This document shows positions 50,101 to 61,800 of a DNA stretch of 64,000 nt, one piece after another. The position numbers and the translations under genes are program-made. Positions within the stretch are counted from its first letter, which is position 1. Each line of letters starts with the position of its first letter. The notes under the pieces are model-generated. The model was not told where the DNA came from, did not search any database, and saw only the letters and a program-made list of their open reading frames with translations. The DNA comes from Diphasiastrum complanatum (Eukaryota > Streptophyta > Lycopodiopsida > Lycopodiales > Lycopodiaceae), in contig CM055096.1 in assembly GCA_029204225.1 (NCBI GenBank), forward strand, positions 32,437,076-32,501,075, in the 5' to 3' direction.

Positions 50101-52741
50101 TGAGAGCCTCTTTGCTACCATCGGAGAGTATTACTGATTCGGGCCAGCATCTCATTACTAGCTTCTTTCAGAAGCGGGAGCGCGATGACCTATCAGATGA
50201 TGAGACAGTCATAACGGTGAGGGCGAAGGCCCAGCGTGCCCAGCCACCACCTCTTGTCAGATCTACACGCGCCTCCAGAGCTACCAGAGCTCCTCGACCA
50301 TAGATCACATCTTCTATGAGTATCAGACGTTTTTTTCGAGATTGATATTTTACTCTTCCTTTTCCTTTTCTCAGCAGAGCAGGCGGTTAAGCTCTTGCAC
50401 CTGTACCCTCTTCAGAGTTGGAGGTTAAGCTCTTGTATATTTGCTCTTATATGCTTTTTATGACTCTATGTTAGATGTGTCTTTATCTAACTAGAGAGAG
50501 TTCTATATTGTCTTTTCCTCTTAGACTAGTGATTTTTTTTTTATGTTGTCCGACGTGGACAGTGATGCTACGAGATATGTACTTATTTATTTTGTCTTAT
50601 GTGCCCTTGGGCACTCAACAGACATTAATACATTTCTTTCTTTCTCTCGCTCTCTCTCTTGTTTATATGCATTGTTTTCTTTCTTGGAGACATTTATATA
50701 CGCTCCCATGGTTACCACATGCTTGACATGTACTCTTATTGGTTATATATGCCTTTTGGCATGGAAAAGACATTAATAAAGCTTTCTTTATTTCTTTCTT
50801 TCTTTCTCTCGTTACCGTCATACTTGGATGCATTTTTGTCTTATATGCATTATGGCATGGAAAAGACGTTAATCAAGCTTTATTCCTTCTCTCTCTCTCT
50901 CTTCAAAGACACTAAGATCTTCATGGATGATGATCTTACCTATATCCAAGTTGAAGAGCGACGCCAAGCATTCCAAACCGCCAAAGCTACCGGAAGATGG
51001 GTGATCTATTGTCATGGAGTTGTTCGGTACCTTGATGGTACTGCATCCGGAAACAACCTATAGGAAATTGGGGTCCTCGGGCATGGGAGCATCCCGGGCC
51101 CTTCCACACCACCTGCATCTTGGAGTATGGAACTGTAATGGCATACACTCATCATCCACGGGGGGCTGGAGTTCTTACCGATTTCATCACAGACAGAGAT
51201 ATACTGTTTTTTATGGAGACACATGAGAGCCTAGAGCGAGGACTACCTACATTTGCAGGCTACAGTTTATAGGACAGAGACTCGATCAGCAAGTGGCAGA
51301 GGTTCGGGTGGAGTAGAATGTCTTTATCGAGAGTCACTACAGCTAGCTATAGAGTTTATCCAACATGATTTACATGCACGATACATATGGATTCATATCA
51401 CTGGATGAGCTATTGGTTTGGATAGGGATCTCTTCATTGCTGCCTGTTTGTTCCCTCCAGAGTCCTCCTCTGCGGACGGATCTGCCTCTCCTTACACTGA
51501 TCTCTCAGCAGACATTGTCAGATTTACAAATCGGGGTTATGTCCTTCTCACGGGCGACTTTATGCAAGGACTGCTACCAGACAGGTGGATTTTCATGACA
51601 TTGATGTCCTATTATGTACATGAGCTATTGACTGCGAGGGTATTGGTATGACCATGACCTCAGAGGACATGATGGGCCCTATTACGAGCTATGACACAGT
51701 GTTGTTGACTATCTCATGGGGTCACCAGCTTTTATCCCGCTCATATAAGATTTCCACATTCTTCCCACCACCCTCTTCGATCACTCATTTCTATCTTTCA
51801 GTATAGGCTCCATCATGACTTGTCAACCACTGACTATTCCATTCATCTCTCGTGCACCCACGTACACTTTTGATTATCCCTACATTAAGACATACAGGAG
51901 GCCGTCAACTCATTTTTGTCATTTTCCACACCACACCCCGTTGGAAACACATGCTATCTTCCTTACCATTTGACTCCATACTGCTGCATCACTTTCCTTT
52001 CCCTCCAAACCACATCGGCTCCCACCCACTTTGCCACACCCTATCCGACCTCCCTGGTTTGACGTCGAATGTCGTTTTCTTCATCTCCAAGTCACCCAGG
52101 CTAGATTGCATAACACACATCTTCTTCCTACAGCCCGTCGATCTTTCCACCATGCCCTCTGTTGGAAGAAACGGGTGTATGAAACTCAAAAAGGGAAAAG
52201 CTTAGTCGATTCCCTTTGCAGTTCCTCCACCGGTGCTTTTTGGAGGGAATTCATTCCCCGTACCCCACCTCCTCTTCTCACTGACGTTTATACCTGGACA
52301 GTTTTGGAGTCGTTTATACGCTCCAAGGTTACCAAATACTTGACATGTATTTCCTTAGTCTTATATGCCTTTTGGCATGGAAAAGACATTAATAAAGTTC
52401 TCTCTCTCTCTCTCATCACAGCTTCTATGGGTATCAGACGTTTTTTCCGAGATTGACATTTTATTCTTCCTTTTTACTATCCTCAGCAGAGCAGGCGGTT
52501 AAGCTCTAGCACTTGTACCCTCTTCAGAGCTAGAGGTTAAGCTCTTATATGCTTTTTACGATTCTATGTTTGATGTGTCTTCTGACTAGCTAGAGAGATT
52601 TCTATATTGTTTTTTCCACTTAGACTAGCGATTTTTATGTTGTCCGACATGGACAGTGCTCCTACGAGATGTGTATTTAATTCTTCTGTCTTATGTGCCC
52701 TTGGGCATCCAACAGACATTAATGTAATTTCTTCTTCTTCT

Positions 52742-52825
<84 letters not shown>

Positions 52826-55800
52826 CATGCGGAGACAGAGGAGTTATATGCTATGGGACAGGCAGGTTTTAGAGCAGGCTATTCCACAGCGGACCAAATA
52901 TTCATACTGAGGTGTATTATTGAGGCGGCGAAGTTCAGGAAACAGAGAGTCTATTGCTGCTTTGTGGACTTCCGCAAAGCATATGATTCGGTTCCGAGAC
53001 ACTTGCTGCTCCAGCGTTTGGCATCCCTTGGTTTCTCACAGGAAGTCTGCTATCATCACATTATACGAGAGTTTTGGCCCGATTCCGTGATGGAGATGGA
53101 TGGTCTTCATATATTCGTAGTACGGTCGGAGTAAAGCAGGGGTGCCCCTTATCACCCACCCTATTTGCTCTATACATTGACGACCTTGAGTGGATCATTC
53201 GGGAAGAAGGTGGAGATGGCTGTCCTCTAGCAGATCTTATTATCCCTATCCTTCTTTATGCAGATGATGTGGTTCTACTCTCTAGTTCAGCTGCAGAACT
53301 TCAGCGACGTCTGGATGCCTTGTATACTTTTTGTCAGATATGGGTGCTGATGGTGAACATTGGTAAGACTAAGGTTATGGTGTTTAACACCAACGCAGCA
53401 TATGAGAGACACTATGTTCTATTTTGATGGACAACTTCTAGAGATAGTGGCGTCTTACACATACCTAGGTATTCTCTTCTCTGGTCCATTGCTTTCTTTT
53501 AGATCAGCTGCATTGGCTAGGCTCCGCAAGGGGCACTCTGCTCTTGTTCAGATGGAGAGGTTTTCTACCACTTATTACGTGCATGACCCGGACACACGTT
53601 ATCGCCTCTTTTCTTCGACTGTTTCTCTGTATTCAGCAGAGACATGGTGCCCAGGTTTATCTAGAGACACTTGGAGTGACATCTCGCGTTTGCAGATTCA
53701 CATGCTTAGCCAGATGATTCGGGCCAAGCAGTCGGTTCCTCATGAGATTATTTTGGCGGAGTTTGCTTCTCCTCCACTGATTGTAGAGGCTATTTTCAGG
53801 ATCATCACGTTCATTCACAGAGTCTCAGAGCTTGATTCTTCCAGATACGTGGTAGTGGCTTTTACATCCTCTCGCACTTTAGCCGGGCAGCGTGCTAAGT
53901 CTTCATGGTTTCAGTATGCTTCGGACTTTCTGCATAGCTGGGGATCATCTATGTCTGACCTCCCAAATGGGACTCATGCGTTCATTCGCTGACAGATCTA
54001 CAGAGCATACATACATACTGTTTGGTCTCACCTGGATCCCTCACGGGTTAAGCTTTAGTTCTACCGCATTCACTTGCTTCACCTGGATGCTTTAGGGCTT
54101 CCCGTTAGACCGAGTTATCTCTCTCATCAGCTTCTGGTCTCTTCTCATCAGCTAGCTATTGAGACCGGTAGATACACAGACACGCCACGACCATTACGGA
54201 TCTGTTAGTGCTGTACTCTACATGAGGTTGAGGATGAGTTTCACTTTATTTTCATATGTCCAACTTACTATGAGATCAGAGGCAGATACCACTGTCTCTA
54301 TCGAGACACTCCACTCACGCTTGGTTCCTTCTTTGCCTATCCAAATGTGAGATGTGCTGGTTTACTTTTGCGAGAGCTGTTCTCTTTGAGATCTTCACTT
54401 TTGTCAGATGATTAGGATGTTGACCGCAGCCAGCCACATATTACACTTTTCTTTCAGAAAAGAGCTAGGGAGGATACTTCGATAGTGAGATTGACATTCC
54501 AGCTCGTCGACCGAAGCTCCAGCGTCTTCCTCGACCATCCAGAGTTCGTCACCAGAGGCCACCAGGTGCCTCACACCAGATCACACAGTTTTTCTCTCTC
54601 AGTTAGTGAGTTTTATTCCTCCGCGTAGCTGGTGGTTAAGCTACTGCTTTTGTACCCTCACCATAGTTGGAGGTTAAGCTTTGGTTTTTATTTCCAATTT
54701 ATCTCTGTTTTTGGTTTTAGCTGATAGAAATAAGTCCGACATGGACACTGCCCCTTTTTGATGTACTTTTTCTTTGTCTTATGTGCCCAAGGGCACTCTA
54801 CAGACATTAATATATTCTATTCTTCTCTCTCTCTCTCTCTACTTATACCAAGCATATATTTACAGAGTCCAGGCACTTCTAGATGTAGAGGGGAGATATA
54901 CACAAAGCATTCCCTTCTTCACACTATCTTCATGATCAGGGCTACAGGCTGTCATGGTTTTCTCAGGCAGCTGGGTTCCCAGTCTTGCCACATTACTTGG
55001 ACTTAGGATTATCACATAGCCTCAGATTCACATTGGGCCAGCTCCGCGTATCGTCACATTAGTTGGCTATTGAGAACGGGAGGTTCCATGGTATTCCAAG
55101 AGAGGAGCGGATCTGCCATTTATACTCTTTGAGTGAGGTGAAGTTTGAGGAGCATGTTATCTTTAGGTGCCCTGTATACTATGAGATTCGAGGGAGATAC
55201 TATTGCTTGTTTCGAGACACCCCCACCACACTATGATCACTCATAGCATATGAGGACTCCTGTTGTGTTGCACTTAAGGTACGAGAGATGTTCCTACTAC
55301 AACGAGATGTATGTTAGATAGCTCAGCAAAGTCATCTTACCTCATCCTTAGATTACCTCTTTCTTTACCACGACGGAACCCAGAGTGTGGTGATGATGAT
55401 GAGGATGACAATGTACCTATTCATAAAGATCAAAGGCAACGCACCACTCTTCGCAGATCGAGTTATTCGACCTGTCATGCGGAGACACACATCTCATCCT
55501 CCTAGATGACGTCAGCAGCTACCAGAGTACCTCATATTGCAATTCATAGTGCATCTTTTTATTATAGCTATCAGTAGCAGGACATGATGACAGTGATATA
55601 CCTCATTTTTGACATTTAGTAGCACTTATGCTCCAATATATCTCGTCTCATTTATTTCAGTTAGTATGTAGATATGTTGTTTCTTTACCCCTCATTGCAA
55701 AGTACATGTGATGAATTGATGTGATGTGGTTGACAAGATGTCTTTTCTTTGCATGCAATTTGATTTTTCCGCAAGATCTAAATAGTACATCCATCACTTC

Positions 55801-58800
55801 ATGCATGTAAGTAAAATTCCCTACTTCTAACTACATGCATGTATTCTTCCCGTTGACGTCATTGCATGTAATGGTTAATGCTTACTTTTAGTACTTTTGA
55901 CTTCATAAGTCCAATCTCACTTATTTGGTTCACACAATAAGTGAATCGTACATGGAGGACGACATTTTATCATGGGTGAGAATGACTTTCATGGCCCTAT
56001 CCTCTGCTTTATGAAACTATTTTGTTGATAGAGATTGTGTCGACCTTGAAGCATCGCCATTATCTCATTTTCTTAGATCTCATTGAGGAGTTCAATCGAT
56101 GTTTATGCAATATTGAAAGAATCAAGGTGCCCTTGAGTGGATAGAACTATCTTCTCTTGGATGACACTCACACATTTCATGCAGTAAGGATTTTTTTTGA
56201 AACTTCACATGGTGCTCTTTCATAGATTTCATAGGAAGGTCAATAATAAGCAATACTTGTTGCTGTGATTCGTAATACCATGTTTTGATCATATTGGCTT
56301 GTTCAATGGCACACATCTCTTTGCCATTTGTACTTGAGCTTGGAACATGCACATCATGTACTTGGCATGTGATTATTTAACCTTTGCTTACATGTGAAAA
56401 TGCATGTAGTGGACAAGGCTCTCTTATTTTGATGGTTGTTACAAATTATGCAATTGTTGTTGCATTGATGAGTTTAATGTGTCCCACTATGAACTAGTTT
56501 TGTTATTGCTTTTTGTTTGTCTCTTTTTGTTTTTGTATGTGTGGCTAACACTATGATGTGCATCATTACAGGTAGGATATGATTTGGGAGAGGAAGATGA
56601 AAGTACTGCCACTAGCGTTATTGCATATGCACATATTGAGTTTTCTTATGTGGTGAGCCTTCGTGATATGGAAATGAAGCACATAAAAGACTTTGTCTTT
56701 TTGCATGGCAAGTTTCCTGAACTAAGTTCCAATTTTCTTCTATGCTTTCGCAATCCAGTCAGATTGAAAGAGAGTAAACAATTGTTGAGTGAGTTTTCAT
56801 GTAAATTTCAAACGAGCAATAAGTTCATGCATGCAAATTTAAGACCTTGTATTGTGCTCAATGTCTTATTTGGGTTCTTAGTGAGTCATGCGAGGCTTTT
56901 CTATCAAAATTTATGGTGCTTTTGTGTTGGGTATAAATATTAAATAAATATTTCAGGTTTTTAAGTTTGCAATGTTCTGCCCTTGATTAACTACGAATAA
57001 TCAATTTCTAGCCTTAGGTTAGGGGAAGCTCATTTAGGCACCACATGGTGGTACATTTAGTGTTAGTTAGAGCCTAGCCTTATCGAGCTTCCCCTAATTC
57101 TAGTATTGATAGTAACTAATTGGATAGGGATGTAACATGCGACTCCTAAATTGCCTCGAATATTGTTATGCTCTATTCAAGGATTTTGAATTTTGTTGTA
57201 TCCTGTGAAGGACACAAGGTTGTGGATCTGAATGTTGAGGTACTTAAATTTGACTGACCCGAAGTTGTTGGCTTAGAAGCCATTTGCCAAGAGACTCATT
57301 TAAGCTAAGCTCTTTAGGTGAAGCCAGTGCAGAATTGGGTTTTCAATTGGAGAAAGCATGCAAAGCTAAGAACATACTATCATGTAGATCATCTTATTGA
57401 CATTAATTGAAGAATCATAGAACCATATATTGTACAAATGTATGAAAACTAATGTGGACGTATGTTTGATGTCATTTAGCCTACGCTTGGGCACTGAAGC
57501 AGTGAATAGGGATATCCTAGCATTCGGTCCGTGTTGTGCATGTTGAAGTTCATGTTGAGAGTGTGTGGGTAGAATCTATTATTTGAACATTGTATGCATC
57601 ATTTTTAATGTTGTACTATCCTATTAGACACACAATTTAGAGGAATCATTGTCCAAATTGTGGCTAGCTTGTCTTTGCTAACATTCTCTATTTTTGGTGG
57701 TGCATTTCCAACTAGCTATGCTTTATAGCCATAATGGAATGGTAGTACGTGTGTGGTACTCCAGAAAAACTATCATTCCAAGACCTACGTAAGAGCCCAA
57801 AAAAGGATTGAAGCTAATGCCACAAAATTGGAAATGGGAAAGAGTGTCGGTTGAATGGAATGCAAGATGAAAAGACCTTAAAAAATCACTTAACCAAGCT
57901 TAAAAATAAGGAGCAACTAGCAGTTGTAGGAGAGAGAATAGATGATAAAGACTTGGTCCTTATCACAGTATTACTCTTAACAATTTTGGTCCATAATATC
58001 ATGTTTTGTTGCTAGTTTCATTATAAGGACTAGCCCAATCTTATTTGAAGAGTTAAGGCTTTTTGTAGTAGGACAAGCAAAGAAGACGACATTTTACAGG
58101 TATAAATTTTTAACATCCATTTGCAGCCAAGCGGATGATTTCTAAAAAAGAGTGGTTTACTAAGTTTGAAGATGATAGGGATAATCAAGTCGTGGAGCTT
58201 GGTGATGACTTTACATAACAAGGTATAGGATCAGGGCATCATAGTTATCAGGGTGCCTATTGGTATTTGGAATTAGTTTGAAATGTGCGCAATGTTGCGG
58301 ACTATATGTTGTGCTATATTGGTAGTCAATTGGTGCCATTGTTGACCAAGATTTGAAGTGTTATGGATTTTACTGCACTTGGACCCATGGTGTCATTCAT
58401 AATTTTATGATGGAACATTATGTGCAGTCATATTCTTTTTGGTACCTTCTAGAGAATGTATTATTGAATGTGGCATCATGTTGTGCTTTAGCCCTATTGT
58501 CTTGACATCTTGCGAGTTTATGTATCCTGACCTTCATAGCACCACAAGGGACTGCTTCATTTGAGCTTAAATAGTGGCCTGCTGACTCCTGGACTTGATT
58601 TCTTACTGCATTTTCGTCACGTTACTAGATGAAGGCTACACAATGCGAATTCATACTCACCAAATTGTAGCAAGGACATACAGACAAGAGGTTTCCACTA
58701 TGACGGGTCCAGGAAGTGTGGTCGAGTTAATTCTTATGCAGAACTGTTATCCAGCAGCTCCTTAGCCAAGGGCCTTTTGACACATACAAAAAATGACTGC

Positions 58801-61800
58801 CTGGATGTACCATTTTGCTGACTCCTGAGACCACCAGCATTTTTTCTAGTGAATTTGATTATGTATGATAGTATGATACAATGTGATTGCATATTTAAGG
58901 TATTTGGAAGATTTTACGGTTGGATTCTATGCTTTCAGATGGGAGTTATAGGCATTGGGCTGATCTTGATCATGCATGGTATGATTGTTTAAGTTTTAGA
59001 AGTTATATAAACAAAAAATGCTGGATGCTTGATTTTGAGAATGTTACAAAAGGCAACTTTTGCCAATATTGACAAGGGTTACATTTTAATGTTTTAAATC
59101 CTACCTTCCACTCTCCATCAGGTGTTGCTAGTGGCCTGCATTTGTAATCCCAATGGAAACAGATTAATTCAATCATTATTCATCCCGCTTGGCAGAAAAT
59201 TATTTCTTATTTAAAATCATTTCTCAGCAGCTGCCTCTCTAACACAGAGCCTCTTTGTAGAGGCAGGTTAGCTACTGGACTTTTGTGACGTTTGAGAGCC
59301 ACCAGGAGCTGATTTATTGAGGAACCCTGTATATCATCACCCTTGCAAGTTGCTGCTGAAATTGTACAGCCAGTGCGAGTGGGATAAGTCCTTTCTTGAA
59401 GCTAGTGATTGACAAGAAATTTGACCATTAACAGAACACTCATATTTGTAGAGAATCAACGCTGATTACTTATTAATCAACCCAGAAGCAGATATCAGAG
59501 GATCTGGTTATAAATTAATGATCTGGAGGCTGTAACAAGCTAAATAATGTGCTTCAAGTATCGAGAATCTGTTTCTGAAGTTCCTTTCATCTGAAGCTTG
59601 CATGTTTTCAGATTGGATTACCAGGGTCTCACTCAATATGTGATATTTGACCATAGTTGAGTTTGAAACTGGTAATGGCCAGATGTATGCTGCAAGATGC
59701 ATACTATCAAGGTCCGGTATATGAAATTGATCTTGACTAGAGTTTGCTTATTGTGAGATTGCATTTCCATCCCACAAGAAAGGAAAAATTCATCATGAAA
59801 TCCTTAATGCGTTTGTGAAATGCTTTCATGAGATAACATCCAGTTTGTATAAGCTTGTTACATGCAATGCAAAGCTCACTTATTTGTGAAATAGCATATG
59901 GCGACGTATTGTACAGATCCAACAGAAACCATGATAAGTAAATTCACTATCCTTCAGACATTGAAATTGTCTTAAATCACTAGCTTGATGCTAGTTTTGA
60001 CAAAATCCACCCTTTAAAATTGTCAAGTTTCTTTGAATTTTTGGCGACTAATGTCATCTACTAGCACACATTTTGAATCTTTTCTTACTTGGATTTCAAG
60101 TGATTCTGGATATAGAAGTTTCTCCTCTTCTTGCATATTGATCTTGCTAAATGGAGGGGCATAATTGTAATCTATGTTTGCCTTTGAGGATATTGATACA
60201 GCACACATCCTGAAAGACAAAAAAGGCACTTCTGTCTTTTCTCATTTCCGTCAATGGTACAGGCTATATCGAACCAGTTGTTCTGGTGCTGCATGAAAAG
60301 GAGCCTACCTGGGCTGGACGGGTAGCAATGAAGTCTCATACCTCTATCATCACGGCTCTTAGCATCAATACCACCCTCAAGCAACACCCACTCATATGGT
60401 CTGCAGATGTATGACCCAACTTACTCTCGGGAAAGCTTTTGAACTCTAGTACATAATGCTTTTGCGTGTCGTTTATGGCTTATTTCAATAGGAAATCACT
60501 GTGGGTTGAAAGAGGTTCTCTTGTAGCGATTTATTTGCAGTTGCCTTCTGAGCAGCTCCTTAATATGCAAATCAAGAATTGAGAATCTACTATGAGATGC
60601 CAAAGATATACACATGCCTTTTAGATAAAAGGTTAATTGTCAATTTAATATGAGCTTGCATGATTTGCAGAACCTTCCTTACGATGCTTATAAGTTGTTG
60701 GCCGTACCTGCACCGATTGGAGGGGTTCTTGTTGTCTGTGCCAATAGTCTTCACTATCATAGCCAGGTAGTGGCATCTCACAGTGCTTTTTCTGTATGTG
60801 TGGAGAGCGAATGTGGTTGGTACAACATGAATCTTGGATAGGACATTCTTAGCATTGTTTCTAGCAGTAACAAGTTAAGTGTGATGAGGAACAACCTACT
60901 TAACCTTGGATTTCGTACTGCTAGCAAAATTTTATTGCAATTTGGAAATTGCAGCAATCTTTTTGAGATCCCGATTAAGAAGGCTCAGGTATCTTCTTTT
61001 ATACGGTTGCTTTGATCTATGATATTACCCTTTGGGTATCTTGAGGTCAAAAGGAGTATCTGATAGTAGTATCAGATAAGTATGCAGGCGTGCATACTTT
61101 GAAGCATTGTTAAGTATGTCTCCTTGAAAAGAGTGTGGTGCATTCAAGGTGCATATTCAGGTGAAGCTCGTTTCAAAAGTCTGAAACCTTTGATGGGTGC
61201 ATTGCATGCATGTTCTCAATGTTCATCATTTCCACATAATCCTTATTTCAACCAGTCTTATTTAACCAGAGGATGAGAATGCATTTGTGTCCATTGTAGA
61301 GTGACACAGTGAGAACATATGGTTCATGAAAATGAATCAGGCTATAAAAGAGTTTATTAGTGTCAGTTCTTTGATAGTATCCTTTTGAGGTTTTTTAGGA
61401 TTTAAAGTGTTAACAAAAGTATTGTCCCTCTCAAAATCCATGATGACAACATACTGATTGGGTTATGAATCATTGAGGCCAAATTTTGACTCACTTGTGG
61501 ATCTTTGGTAAATAAGTGTTGGTGGTGGTAGTGAGTCAAGCACATTTTAAAGCTTTAAGGGCATCCAAATTTACATCATCGCACAGTACCTTTCAATCTT
61601 TTTTGATATTTGCAGATATTGTTGTTCATCATCTAATAGTTGTTATAACTAAAGATTTACCAGCTAAGATCAGATTTTTTGTCATTGTTGGATGTGAACA
61701 GTCTTCTTCATGCTCTCTTGCATTGAACGACTTTGCTGTTTCACCAGAGGGAAGGTCAGTAACTTGGTTACTTATAGTAGTTTGTAGTTGAACATCGACT

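Larger units (their letters stand above)
39596..56571 (+). other. CPSF160 intron 3 (16,976 bp)
   Basis: GTACTC donor, CATTACAG acceptor, phase 0. 39,620-40,790 has no recognised gene; CTGGCTG and GGAAACAG-like words recur at 39,730-40,100. The remainder is a LINE-dominated stack with one gypsy element, all in sense orientation. Confidence 0.9.

Noticed and set aside
56712-56717. GT donor for exon 4 at 56,712
   Set aside because: Joining there to 60,263 shifts the frame and loses the conserved HGYIEP junction.
59508-60387. Minus ORFs of 61-71 codons in intron 4 and over exon 5
   Set aside because: Short, no motif; one is the antisense of exon 5.
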